NCBI GenBank assembly: GCA_944325335.1
Contig: CALUZR010000004.1
Span: 1-64,000 of the forward strand
DNA length: 64,000 bases
Direction of reading: 5' to 3'
Source: an uncultured Parabacteroides sp.
GTDB taxonomy: Bacteria; Bacteroidota; Bacteroidia; Bacteroidales; Tannerellaceae
Shown here: positions 54,841 through 63,616 of the stretch, piece by piece
Position numbering within the stretch: position 1 is the first letter of the stretch
Layout: each line of letters starts with the position of its first letter
Position numbers and translations under genes: made by a program
The notes under the pieces: model-generated
Seen by the model: the letters and a program-made list of their open reading frames with translations, nothing else
The model's database searches: none
Told to the model about the DNA's origin: nothing

Positions 54841-55869
54841 CTATCGGTATTGTTTGTAGTCTTCCAGGAACCCTTCGCATATCCAGTTGGCCAGCGCCTG
54901 CCGGTTATTTTTCAGGATGATGCGTTGCAGGTCGTATTTGTTTTGAATGTTTCCTATTTCAATAAAGAGCGAAACGGGTTGGGCTTTGCGTAGGACAAAG
55001 AGGTCGCGTTTACTGACAGTTCCCTTAAAGCCGCGCCCGGGTTGGTGTTGCGCATATTTTCGTTTGAATGTATTGCGCACCGTATTGGCGAGCCGCTTTC
55101 CTGCGCGGCTTCCAGCGTGGTAAAAGAAGACATCCATCTGTTTGTTGCGGCTTCGGCTGTCCACGTGGATGAAGAGCGCCCGTTTGTATCCGCCTCCGTC
55201 TTGCTTCATGAGGGTGTTAATCTTATCGCACCGCTGTTGGAGTCGCCTTACTTGGTTGAGCGGAATGGTCTGTCCCATGCAGGTCTCGCGCTTGGAATTG
55301 CTGAGGTACATGCCGTCGCGGATGCCATCCTTTGCGTCTTGGATGATGATATGTACCTTCGCCCCGCGCTGCATCAAGTTGCGGGCCACGCGGAGGATAA
55401 TGTCGTAGGCATACTCATCTTCACAGAGCGTGTGGTTTCCCAGCTTCCCCATCGCACCCGGGTCGGGGCCGCCGTGGCCGCTCACCAAGTAAAACGTGGC
55501 CCCTTTCAACTCGGATGAGATTGTCTCGTACTTCGCATACTGCTTGCCAAAGAGAGGTTCATATCCCGCCCGCTTCTTCGAGGTCGATTCCTTGGCGCGG
55601 CGATGTGCGGTCGTCTGTACCTCGTCCTCGTCGCGCAAGGGGGGAAGTGTATACTTCACGCCCTGGATCAACATATTGTTTTTGCCCAGTTTCTTCTTGT
55701 TTATCTGGATAAATTCTTGCTGGTAGCGATATCCTGTCCGCCCAAACCGTTTCAGGAAAAGCTCAATCCCTTCCCCGCTCTTTGGGTAGGCCCTTTCTTG
55801 GGCAGGAAGCGGAACGGCGGCGAGCCAAACGAGGCATCCGACGAGCCAACACATTTTAGCGACTTGCAT
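54841..55869 (-). CDS. N-acetylmuramoyl-L-alanine amidase
   Basis: 342 residues. Signal peptide about 1-24 (ends L-P-A-Q). After a ~100-residue N-terminal part with a possible LysM-like motif comes an Amidase_3 domain: zinc ligands in S-G-H-G-G (His), C-E-D-E-Y (Glu) and F-I-H-V-D-S (His), and the catalytic Glu in F-I-E-I-G-N. It cuts the stem peptide from muramic acid in peptidoglycan, usually in daughter-cell separation. Its start overlaps the exonuclease stop by 14 nt; an ATG five codons later would just clear it. Confidence 0.92.
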   Translation of the reverse strand: MQVAKMCWLVGCLVWLAAVPLPAQERAYPKSGEGIELFLKRFGRTGYRYQQEFIQINKKKLGKNNMLIQGVKYTLPPLRDEDEVQTTAHRRAKESTSKKRAGYEPLFGKQYAKYETISSELKGATFYLVSGHGGPDPGAMGKLGNHTLCEDEYAYDIILRVARNLMQRGAKVHIIIQDAKDGIRDGMYLSNSKRETCMGQTIPLNQVRRLQQRCDKINTLMKQDGGGYKRALFIHVDSRSRNKQMDVFFYHAGSRAGKRLANTVRNTFKRKYAQHQPGRGFKGTVSKRDLFVLRKAQPVSLFIEIGNIQNKYDLQRIILKNNRQALANWICEGFLEDYKQYR

Positions 55870-56437
55870 ACGTAGCCCTATTTATATGGTTATAAATTTC
55901 GCGCGTCAAGTAAATGTCGTAGGAAGCGTCGTGGAGCTTTTCCGGGTCGAGTGTAATACCCAAGGTACGGGCCACGGTCTCTTGCTTGAAGTCGGGCATG
56001 ATATGTCGCGTGGCCAAGAGATGTTGCGTGGCGAGCACCATGACATCGATGGAGTTCACCCAAAACCAAGAGTAGAAATACTGGTCCCCGTTCTGCACGA
56101 AGAAGGCTTTCAGGAAGGCGTTATCGAATGAGGCATTGTTGTAGCCGGCCAGAAAGAACTTGTCCTGCCTGTCGTATTTATCCACATATTTGGAGAGAAG
56201 TGCGACAAACTGCTGGTACACCTCCTGCATGAGCGGGTAGTCTTCGATTTGCTCACGGGTCACGTGGCACACTTTCAGGGCTTCATCGTCGATGAGGCAG
56301 CGGGGATTGGGCCGCACGTGGAAGTTGAATGATTCCTTCGTCTCGCCGTCGATGACGATTTGTCCGCTTATTTGATGAATCCCGTTCTTCCAGTAGAGGA
56401 TTCCCGTCGTCTCCAAATCATAAAAGAGTATCTTCAT
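55856..56437 (-). CDS. 3'-5' exonuclease (DEDD, DnaQ-like)
   Basis: 193 residues from the ATG at 56437. A longer frame reaches 56518 but spans the likely promoter (-7 element at 56462-56469). DEDD residues: F-Y-D-L-E-T (motif I), N-N-A-S-F-D (motif II), H-D-A-S-Y-D (motif III). It has the fold of the epsilon proofreading subunit but is a stand-alone protein without a polymerase or UvrC domain. First gene of the exonuclease-amidase-anSME-menE-DUF3857-DUF3857 run, whose spacings of 1-14 nt or overlaps indicate one operon. Confidence 0.88.
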   Translation of the reverse strand: MKILFYDLETTGILYWKNGIHQISGQIVIDGETKESFNFHVRPNPRCLIDDEALKVCHVTREQIEDYPLMQEVYQQFVALLSKYVDKYDRQDKFFLAGYNNASFDNAFLKAFFVQNGDQYFYSWFWVNSIDVMVLATQHLLATRHIMPDFKQETVARTLGITLDPEKLHDASYDIYLTREIYNHINRATYASR

Positions 56438-56461
56438 ATCATTTCGTTTTTTAGTGTCCGA

Positions 56462-56469
56462 CAAAGATA
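56462..56469 (-). promoter_or_regulatory. -7 element of the exonuclease operon
   Basis: CAAAGATA reads TATCTTTG on the minus strand, 25 nt before the chosen ATG. It sits inside the longer frame and supports the shorter start. Confidence 0.5.
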
Positions 56470-56536
56470 CGCAAAAATTGCATATCGTATTATACATTAA
56501 ATAGGGTTTCGCTTTCAAGCCTCCGGTTTGCGCGGT

Positions 56537-57409
56537 CTATGCAGTAGGTACGGGCATGCGGTCTGGGATTTTTTCCGTCTCTGCCTGGGCCTTTTCCGTT
56601 TCATTTTCCGTTTGAGGCGCCTTGTTCTTGTCCTCGGTCGTCGCGCCGCTATTCTGCGAGCTGCCATTTCCGATGATTTTCCGGAAGCGGTAAATTATAT
56701 CGTTCGTATTATCGATCAACTTACCCAGTTCCAGGCGCGTCGTCTCGTCTTTCGCGGCCATTTCATTCACGCGGTAAAGTGCGTTGATGGCTTTGGCGAG
56801 CTCGTTGAAGGCGTCGTCGGTCTGCGACCGCAATTTCCGCATGTCGGCAGCGAGGATTTTTTCCCGTTCCGTCCGCATCCGTTGGCGGTAAATGCTCTGG
56901 AACTCCTGGTTCGCCGCTTCAATCTGGTCGGGAATCTGGCTCATTTCCAGCAGAGTCAGTGCCGAGCGGTATGGATCATGGCGCAACTTATCCACCACCT
57001 TGTCCAGGATGGCGGTCTCTGAGTCGTAACTCAGCCGGTGCACATTTCGTCCCGCTTGCTTGAAGACGAAAGACAGCGTCCGCCCTGCCTGCTTCTTTTC
57101 CTCGTCTGGGTGATAATTCGCGATGGCTTGTATGATCTGTTTATACATCAAGTAAATCTTATCCCGCTTATTATCGTACATGCGAATGACTTCTGTCTCG
57201 ATAAACGCCTTGTTCGGATGGAAGCCCGACACCTCGTTGTTTACCGACAGGGAAAACGCATCCCATTGGAGGATGAAGCCAAATTGCACGGCCTTCTCTT
57301 GCGGTATTTCCTTCAAAAGGAACTTCATGTATTGCACATGCTCCGCATTCTGCGCTTTCTCCCGGGAAAAGCTGTGCATTATTTCCTGCATAGTCTGTCT
57401 TTCTGCCAT
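56537..57409 (-). CDS. DUF6261 family protein, short form
   Basis: 290 residues, all helical, with a Thr/Asn/Glu/Lys-rich tail (from about 250). Paralog of 1731-2852: same opening motif, E-K-K-Q-A-G-R-T-L versus E-R-K-K-A-G-R-A-L near residue 120, and the same A-L-Y-R-V-N / M-F-Y-Q-V-N segment. The C-terminal domain of the long form is missing. Function unknown. The 11-mer TGTTAAACAAT (57419-57429) and array I are directly upstream. Confidence 0.75.
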   Translation of the reverse strand: MAERQTMQEIMHSFSREKAQNAEHVQYMKFLLKEIPQEKAVQFGFILQWDAFSLSVNNEVSGFHPNKAFIETEVIRMYDNKRDKIYLMYKQIIQAIANYHPDEEKKQAGRTLSFVFKQAGRNVHRLSYDSETAILDKVVDKLRHDPYRSALTLLEMSQIPDQIEAANQEFQSIYRQRMRTEREKILAADMRKLRSQTDDAFNELAKAINALYRVNEMAAKDETTRLELGKLIDNTNDIIYRFRKIIGNGSSQNSGATTEDKNKAPQTENETEKAQAETEKIPDRMPVPTA

Positions 57410-57465
57410 TTTGTTACTTGTTAAACAATTATTTGCGTGTAGCTATCCTTCATCAGCTTCGTCCT

Positions 57466-57716
57466 TTCGCGCTTTGCGAAACTATTTTACTCCAGAAGTT
57501 TTGCCCTTTTGCCTTTCTGAAATCTATTTTCTTTCTCGAGAAAAACCGAATCGCGTTATACGAAATGGAATTCCTTCTGGTGAATTACCATTTCGCGCTG
57601 CGCGAGCTGTTTTTCTTTAGAAGGAAAGGGATTTCGCGCTTGGTGATGGGACTTTCCTCCGGGTGCATAGCCTTACTTTCTCTCGCGAAATTATTTTACT
57701 TCAGAAGTAAATACAT
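57466..57716. repeat. Array I: six 41-42-bp dyad repeats, related to array A
   Basis: Units start near 57466, 57508, 57550, 57592, 57633 and 57675. First dyad TTTCGC...GCGAAA; second dyad about 20 bp on, changing from unit to unit (ACT-CCAGA-AGT, TTTCTCGAGAAA, TTACTTCAGAAGTAA) while arms stay complementary. The first dyad matches that of array A. The array lies between the DUF6261 gene and the promoter of the PDZ gene. Confidence 0.78.
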
Positions 57717-57908
57717 TTTGGAGCCTGGAAGCAAGCTGTCACGCTGATGCAAAGATAGGAAATATTTTGGCGAAATCACAATACTTTTCTGATTTATTTT
57801 TGTAGAGGCTTCATTTTTTAAGAAACCAAACGGTGAGGACAGGGTGGAACCCTATTTTTAGGCGATGCAAAATATTTTTATCTATTATGTAAATAAGGAA
57901 GTGGGAAA

Positions 57909-57940
57909 TTTGGTAAGCAATAAAATATATTGTATCTTTG
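57909..57940 (+). promoter_or_regulatory. Consensus promoter of the PDZ-mutS2 operon
   Basis: TTTG at 57909-57912, 20 nt, TATCTTTG at 57933-57940: both boxes perfect. It lies downstream of a TTG that opens the longer frame, so the ATG at 57966 is the start. Confidence 0.85.
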
Positions 57941-57965
57941 CAGAAACAAATCAAAAATAAATGAT

Positions 57966-59417
57966 ATGAATCGAACATTCAAAATAGTCGCCTATGGTTT
58001 GCTTATGCTGTTACTGGCATCAGGCACTCATGCGCAAAAAAAGAAAGAGCAAGCGATGGTTTGCCGTACTGGACTTACCTATGAAATTAGCCAGAAAACA
58101 AACTGGGGAAAAGGGAAACCTGTCGTGATAAACGTGACCCCATATAGCTCTGCGGAGCGTGCAGGTTTGCAGCTGAACGATATCATTGAAGAAATAGATG
58201 GCATCCCTACTACGGAGCTATCGAAGGAGGATATAGACATCCTGCTCAATCCGACGGGGCGTCCGGATATTATCCTGACGTTGAAATCCGCTCAGAGCGA
58301 GGCACGGACGGTACGTATGCGAAAGGAATGCAAGCCGATGCAGGCCGTGACCGAGGCCATGTTGGCGATATCGTATAATATGTATAGCTTGGAAACGACC
58401 TCGGAACGGACGTTTACCTGTCCGTTCATCTATACTGCGACCGAGGATACGGTGGATCTAACCCAGTTCCACACCTTCTCGTTTGCGGAAGTGGACGAAA
58501 ATAACCGCGACTTGGAGATCGACCTCAATCGCATCATTGAACGCGAAATGGAAAAGAAGGGCTATGAGCGGGACTTGCGGAAACCGGACCTGCTGGTGCA
58601 GACCTTCTACTATTTTGACAAGAATCCGGATTACATTGGGCCGAACCCGATCAAGTTGGAGAAGCCGGTGTTTCGCTACAACTCGAACCGGAACCGGATG
58701 GAGGAGGTGCCGTTCCTGGAATTGGGTGCCTCGACCTCAGAAGCGCCGTATCTGTTGCAGCTGGGGTTCCGCTTGATCGACCAAAAGCTACAACCGGGCC
58801 GCGTCTTGTGGGAATGTGAGTCGAATGAGCTGTTGCAAGAGCCGTTCGGGTTGAAAGAATATGCGCAAATGCACATTCCGCTGATGTGTTTGCAATTCCC
58901 GTACCTCAGAAGCAAGAAACATGTTCGCTTTACCGTGACCCAATGCACGTATAACTACACGGGAATTAACTACGACTTGAACAAGCTCTCGAACGTGGCG
59001 TGGATCGACAAGGGCTCGCCGGCCTACGAGGCTGGCATCCAGCCGGGAGATGTTGTGGAGGGTATCGAGGGCTTGAGCACGGACTATACAATCGACGAGT
59101 TCACGTCCGCATACCGGCAATTCATCATGAATACGATGGAGCTTCGTGACAAGTCTACGCGATTCACGGACAGTAATGGATTTGACCGTTGCATGTATTG
59201 GGATACGTTCAAGTATCCTGAAGTGAATAAGGCCATCCAAAATGCGAACAACTTGACGGCTTTCGCTTACTTGTACTACTTTGCGCCTTACATCAATCCG
59301 ACCAGCAACAATGCCATCACGTTCTATGTGAAGCAGGGGGAAGAACGGCGCAAGATTATCATCCGTCCGACGATACGGAGCAGTGTCTCCATCGCCATCG
59401 GATACCCTTCTAAATAA
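57966..59417 (+). CDS. Secreted protein with two PDZ domains and a DUF4136-like domain
   Basis: 483 residues from the ATG at 57966. Signal peptide 1-24 (ends T-H-A-Q). First PDZ (about 30-115: Y-S-S-A-E-R-A-G-L-Q-L-N-D-I-I-E-E-I-D-G), a DUF4136-like domain (about 150-330; F-H-T-F-S-F-A and K-P-D-L-L-V-Q), second PDZ (about 335-470; S-P-A-Y-E-A-G-I-Q-P-G-D-V-V). No protease triad is seen. It may bind C-termini of envelope proteins. It precedes mutS2 by 15 nt, a link between unrelated functions. Confidence 0.82.
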   Translation: MNRTFKIVAYGLLMLLLASGTHAQKKKEQAMVCRTGLTYEISQKTNWGKGKPVVINVTPYSSAERAGLQLNDIIEEIDGIPTTELSKEDIDILLNPTGRPDIILTLKSAQSEARTVRMRKECKPMQAVTEAMLAISYNMYSLETTSERTFTCPFIYTATEDTVDLTQFHTFSFAEVDENNRDLEIDLNRIIEREMEKKGYERDLRKPDLLVQTFYYFDKNPDYIGPNPIKLEKPVFRYNSNRNRMEEVPFLELGASTSEAPYLLQLGFRLIDQKLQPGRVLWECESNELLQEPFGLKEYAQMHIPLMCLQFPYLRSKKHVRFTVTQCTYNYTGINYDLNKLSNVAWIDKGSPAYEAGIQPGDVVEGIEGLSTDYTIDEFTSAYRQFIMNTMELRDKSTRFTDSNGFDRCMYWDTFKYPEVNKAIQNANNLTAFAYLYYFAPYINPTSNNAITFYVKQGEERRKIIIRPTIRSSVSIAIGYPSK

Positions 59418-59432
59418 AAAGAACAAAAACGT

Positions 59433-61892
59433 ATGATCTATCCATCAAACTTTGAACAGAAGACGGGCTTTGACAAGGTCCGAAAATTAGTTACGGAGAA
59501 GTGCTTGAGTCCGCTGGGCGAGGAGCGCGTGGCTGATATGGACTTCTCGACAGATTACAATATAATATGTGAAAGGCTGGAACAGACGCGTGAATTTGCG
59601 CGCTTGCTGGAAGAGGCGGATGAATTCCCGTCAAATTATTTCCTCGACGTGCGCTACTCCTTGAAACGCATCAAACCGGAAGGCACCTGGATGGACGAGA
59701 AGGAGTTGTTCGACCTGAAGCGGTCGCTACAGACCATCCAGGATATTGTACGCTTCTTGCAGCCTGGCGAGGAGGAAGATGTGCCCTATCCCGCGCTGAC
59801 GAAATTGGCGGGCGACATTCAAGTGTTCCCGAAACTGATCGGACAAATCGACACGATCCTCGACAAGTTCGGGAAAGTGAAGGATTCAGCTTCCGACAAG
59901 TTGCAATCGATCCGGCTCGAGATGACGATTACGATGAGCAATATCTCCCGAAGCCTCCAAACGATCCTCCGCACGGCGCAACAGGAGGGCGTAGTGGACA
60001 AAGATGTCTCTCCCACTCTGCGCGACGGCCGACTGATGATACCCGTAGCCCCTGCATTTAAGCGCAAGATCAAAGGCATCGTACACGATGAATCCGCAAG
60101 TGGGAAAACGGTCTTCATCGAGCCGGAAATCGTGGTGGAGGCCAACAACCGCATTCGCGAGCTCGAGGGAGAGGAGAAGCGGGAAATCATCCGCATCCTC
60201 ACGGCCTTTACGGACGTGATTCGGCCGCTGGTGCCCGATATCTTGCAGTCGTACGAGTTCCTGGCGGATATCGACTTCATCCGCGCGAAGGCTTTATTTG
60301 CGAAGGAAATCCACGCCATCTATCCCGTGGTCGAGGAGAAGCAGCAGATCGACTGGGCGAGGGCGGTACACCCCCTGCTCTACCTGTCGCGAAAAGAGGT
60401 AGTGCCGCTTGACATGACGTTGGCCGAAGGGACGCGTATCCTCATCATCTCCGGACCCAATGCAGGCGGGAAATCGGTTTGCCTCAAGACGGTGGGGCTC
60501 TTACAATACATGATGCAATGCGGTATGTTGGTGCCCATGCACGAGTCGTCGCGGATGGGAATCTTCGACAAGCTTTTCATCGATATTGGAGATGAGCAGA
60601 GCATTGAAAACGACCTCAGCACCTACTCGTCGCACCTGACGCACATGAAATACTTCGTGAAAAACTGCGATGCAAAGACGATCCTGCTTATCGACGAGTT
60701 CGGAAGCGGTACGGAACCGCAGATTGGAGGTGCCATCGCGGAAGCCTTGCTCCATCGCTTCAACGAACGAAACAGTTTCGGCATTATCACGACCCATTAC
60801 CAGAACTTGAAGCATTTTGCGGAAGATACCCCAGGGGTCGTCAATGGCGCGATGCTGTATGACCGGCATGTCATGAAGCCACTCTTTCGCCTCGCGATTG
60901 GAAATCCGGGTAGTTCGTTCGCCATTGAAATCGCCCGCAAAATTGGATTGCCAGAGGATGTGATCGGAGAAGCCTCCGCGATCGTGGGGCAAGACTATAT
61001 TAATATGGATAAATACCTCCAGGATATTGTTCGCGACAAACGATACTGGGAACATAAGCGGCAGAACATACATCAACGAGAAAAAAGGCTCGAAGAAGTC
61101 ATCGCCAAATATGAAAAGGACCTCCAGGAGGTAAACAGTCAGCGCAAGGATATACTACGCGACGCCCAGGCAGAAGCCGCCCGTGTCCTGGCCGAGGCCA
61201 ATGCCAAAATAGAGAACACCATACGCGAAATCAAAGAGGCGCAAGCTGAAAAGGAGCGCACCAAACAAGCCCGCCAATCGCTGCAAGACTTCAAAGCCAA
61301 CCTCCAAGGCGCCGCAGAAGTGGATGAGCGCATCGCCCGCAAGATGGAGAAGCTGCAAGCCCGCATGGAGCGGAAAAAGCAAAAGGCAAAGAGCGTGCAG
61401 ACGCAGGCGTTCAATCCCGAGGTGATTGAAGTGGGCGATTCAGTCCGCATCAAGGGACAAACGAGCGTGGGCGAGGTGATGGAAATCCAGGACAAGCAGA
61501 CCGCGGTCGTAGCATTCGGAATGATAAAAAGCAACGTCAAACTGGAGCGACTGGAGAAGGTGAGCCGGAACCAAATTAAGCGAGACGTGCAAAAGAGTAC
61601 CTTCATCAGCGAACAGACTTCCGAAGAAATGCACCAAAAACGACTCCACTTCAAACAGGAAATCGACATCCGGGGCATGCGCGGAGACGAAGCCATCCAG
61701 GCTGTCACCTACTTTATCGACGATGCCATCCAAGTAGGGGCGCAACAGGTGTGTATCCTCCATGGGACAGGCACCGGCATCTTGCGGCAGCTCATTCGCG
61801 AGTACTTGCAAGGCGTCCCAGGCGTGCGTAGCTTCCACGACGAACATGTACAATTCGGCGGGGCTGGGATTACGGTTGTTGAATTCGAATAA
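59433..61892 (+). CDS. mutS2: Endonuclease MutS2
   Basis: 819 residues. MutS core with Walker A G-P-N-A-G-G-K-S (about 345-352), Walker B T-I-L-L-I-D-E-F-G-S-G-T and the downstream T-T-H-Y. A long coiled coil (about 520-640), a KOW-like segment (E-V-G-D-S-V-R-I-K-G), and a C-terminal Smr nuclease domain with D-I-R-G-M-R and H-G-T-G-T-G-I-L-R. MutS2 limits recombination and, in other bacteria, splits collided ribosomes. The Smr domain has the usual H-G-x-G motif and D-x-R start, so it should be active. Confidence 0.95.
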   Translation: MIYPSNFEQKTGFDKVRKLVTEKCLSPLGEERVADMDFSTDYNIICERLEQTREFARLLEEADEFPSNYFLDVRYSLKRIKPEGTWMDEKELFDLKRSLQTIQDIVRFLQPGEEEDVPYPALTKLAGDIQVFPKLIGQIDTILDKFGKVKDSASDKLQSIRLEMTITMSNISRSLQTILRTAQQEGVVDKDVSPTLRDGRLMIPVAPAFKRKIKGIVHDESASGKTVFIEPEIVVEANNRIRELEGEEKREIIRILTAFTDVIRPLVPDILQSYEFLADIDFIRAKALFAKEIHAIYPVVEEKQQIDWARAVHPLLYLSRKEVVPLDMTLAEGTRILIISGPNAGGKSVCLKTVGLLQYMMQCGMLVPMHESSRMGIFDKLFIDIGDEQSIENDLSTYSSHLTHMKYFVKNCDAKTILLIDEFGSGTEPQIGGAIAEALLHRFNERNSFGIITTHYQNLKHFAEDTPGVVNGAMLYDRHVMKPLFRLAIGNPGSSFAIEIARKIGLPEDVIGEASAIVGQDYINMDKYLQDIVRDKRYWEHKRQNIHQREKRLEEVIAKYEKDLQEVNSQRKDILRDAQAEAARVLAEANAKIENTIREIKEAQAEKERTKQARQSLQDFKANLQGAAEVDERIARKMEKLQARMERKKQKAKSVQTQAFNPEVIEVGDSVRIKGQTSVGEVMEIQDKQTAVVAFGMIKSNVKLERLEKVSRNQIKRDVQKSTFISEQTSEEMHQKRLHFKQEIDIRGMRGDEAIQAVTYFIDDAIQVGAQQVCILHGTGTGILRQLIREYLQGVPGVRSFHDEHVQFGGAGITVVEFE

Positions 61893-61910
61893 AGAGACGT
61901 CCCAAAATAG

Positions 61911-61955
61911 CATGGCCTTGTCCGGACACCGGATGAGGCCATACTTTTTCGGGAG
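61911..61955 (+). terminator. Terminator after mutS2
   Basis: ATGGCCT/AGGCCAT and GTCCGG/CCGGAT (one G.U) form a stem around an ACA loop, followed by CTTTTTC. It lies between the convergent mutS2 and dinB genes. Confidence 0.7.
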
Positions 61956-61976
61956 AGGATGGAATAGGCCTATTCC

Positions 61977-63095
61977 CTAATCAAACCGATTGGCAAGGAA
62001 TAGATCGTCCCCAAAAGGAAGGTAAAGCTGTTTGGCAGAGGATGAAGAAGACTCCTGGACATCTGGAACCGGATTGGAGACGGAAAGTCCGATGAGCCGC
62101 ACGGGATGATCCGCATAAGCTACTTGCGTCAGGAGTTTTTTGGCCAAGGGGAGGATTTGCTCGAGGCTCATCAAGGGTTGTTTTATGCTGATGCTGCGGG
62201 TGATTTGCTCGAAATCGCCAAATTTGATCTTGAGTGTAAGTGTATTTCCCTTAAACTCTTTTCGGGAGATGCGGTTTACTAATTCCACCGCCACGTGATA
62301 AAGCTCGATTATCATGCTGGAAGAGGCGGTGATGTCGCGCTCGAGTGTTTTCTCGCAGCCGATAGATTTCCGGATGCGCATCGCCTCTACAGGACGGTCG
62401 TCCTCTCCCCGCGCGAAGTGATAATAGATCGCTCCCGCCTTGCCGAACTGACGGGTGAGCATCGCCAGTGAGCAATCCCGTAGCTGCGCACCATTGTAAA
62501 TACCCAACTGATGCATCTTCCGAGCCGTCACCGGACCGACTCCCCAAAAAGACTCGATGGGCAAGCGGGCGATAAAATCCAACGCCTGTGACGGATGGAT
62601 GGTACACAAGCCGTCCGGTTTGCGGTAGTCTGACGCGATCTTGGCCAAGAACTTATTATATGACACACCCGCTGATGCGACCAAGTGACATCGCTCGCGT
62701 ATTTTCGCCTTGATTTCCTTGGCTATATCTACGGCCAATTCGATATGCGGCTTGTTTTCCGTCACATCGAGGAAAGCTTCATCCAATGAAATAGGTTCGA
62801 TGATATCTGTATATTCATGAAATATCTCCTGTATCTCGGCGGAAACACCCTTATAAACGTCTATCCTTCCCGGTATGAAAATCAACTCAGGACAGAGCTT
62901 CTTGGCACGAAGGGAAGGCATGGCTGAACGAACCCCAAACTTCCGAGCTTCATAACTGGCCGCCGCGACAACGCCCCGTTTCTCCGCATGCCCTACGGCA
63001 ATGGGCTTTCCCTTCAGCGCTGGATTGTCCCGCTGTTCGATAGAAGCATAAAAAGCATCCATGTCGATATGTATGATTTTCCGTAACGCATCCAT
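61977..63095 (-). CDS. dinB: DNA polymerase IV
   Basis: 372 residues. Y-family palm: H-I-D-M-D-A-F-Y-A-S-I (10-20), Y-E-A-R-K-F-G-V-R-S-A-M, and S-L-D-E-A-F-L-D-V with the catalytic acidic pair. Helix-hairpin-helix region around W-G-V-G-P-V-T-A and little-finger domain at the C-terminus. The end of the protein (L-P-F-G-D-D) resembles a weak clamp-binding site. It makes short, error-prone bypass synthesis. No LexA box was recognised upstream. Confidence 0.94.
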   Translation of the reverse strand: MDALRKIIHIDMDAFYASIEQRDNPALKGKPIAVGHAEKRGVVAAASYEARKFGVRSAMPSLRAKKLCPELIFIPGRIDVYKGVSAEIQEIFHEYTDIIEPISLDEAFLDVTENKPHIELAVDIAKEIKAKIRERCHLVASAGVSYNKFLAKIASDYRKPDGLCTIHPSQALDFIARLPIESFWGVGPVTARKMHQLGIYNGAQLRDCSLAMLTRQFGKAGAIYYHFARGEDDRPVEAMRIRKSIGCEKTLERDITASSSMIIELYHVAVELVNRISRKEFKGNTLTLKIKFGDFEQITRSISIKQPLMSLEQILPLAKKLLTQVAYADHPVRLIGLSVSNPVPDVQESSSSSAKQLYLPFGDDLFLANRFD

Positions 63096-63216
63096 TGCGA
63101 GGCAAAATTACATAAAATCAGAAATGCAGATATCGACCTTATCATTTTTTTCCATACGCATATAGCTGCCAGCTCTTGCTTATTTCAAATATTTTCCGTT
63201 CCTTTGCCGTACGAAA

Positions 63217-63300
63217 ACAAAGGGGTGCTTTCCTCTCGTCATACGGAAAGCTGAGATCATACCCTCGCACCTGATGCAGTTCGTACTGCCGTAGGGATTG
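63217..63300 (+). promoter_or_regulatory. TPP riboswitch upstream of thiS
   Basis: THI-element core: GGGGTGC at 63222-63228, GCTGAGAT at 63250-63257, ACCC, CACCTGAT at 63268-63275, then CAGTTCGTACTG hairpin and CGTAGGGA at 63290-63297. It binds thiamine pyrophosphate and switches the thiS operon off. A weak promoter (CTTG at 63175, 20 nt, TTCCTTTG at 63199) precedes it. The rest of the 63096-63386 gap holds no credible gene. Confidence 0.9.
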
Positions 63301-63386
63301 TTTAAGAAGGCTACGCGGATATCCACTCCACTTTCCTACCCCAGAAAAGCTCCTCTTTGTGATTCGGATCAATAATTTGAAAGGAA

Positions 63387-63587
63387 ATGAGAATCAAAGT
63401 AAACAACAAAGAAACGGAGCTTCCCGAAGCAAGCACATTACAACAAGTCGCCGAGACGCTGGCACTTCCTGCACGGGGTGTGGCGATGGCCGTTAATAAT
63501 CGCATGGTGCCGCGCGCAGAATGGCCGACGCGTATCATCTGCGAAAACGATTCACTGGTCGTCATTAAGGCGGCTTGCGGAGGATAA
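63387..63587 (+). CDS. thiS: Sulfur carrier protein ThiS
   Basis: 66 residues of ubiquitin-like fold ending in the needed C-terminal Gly-Gly. It carries sulfur as a thiocarboxylate for the thiazole ring of thiamine. AAGGAAA just before the ATG may aid translation. First gene under the TPP riboswitch, 29 nt before thiG. Confidence 0.95.
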   Translation: MRIKVNNKETELPEASTLQQVAETLALPARGVAMAVNNRMVPRAEWPTRIICENDSLVVIKAACGG

Positions 63588-63616
63588 ATTGATAATTAAT
63601 AATCGTAATTCATAAA

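Noticed and set aside
63142-63372. 76-residue frame upstream of thiS on the minus strand
   Set aside because: It lies across the TPP riboswitch and shows no protein features.
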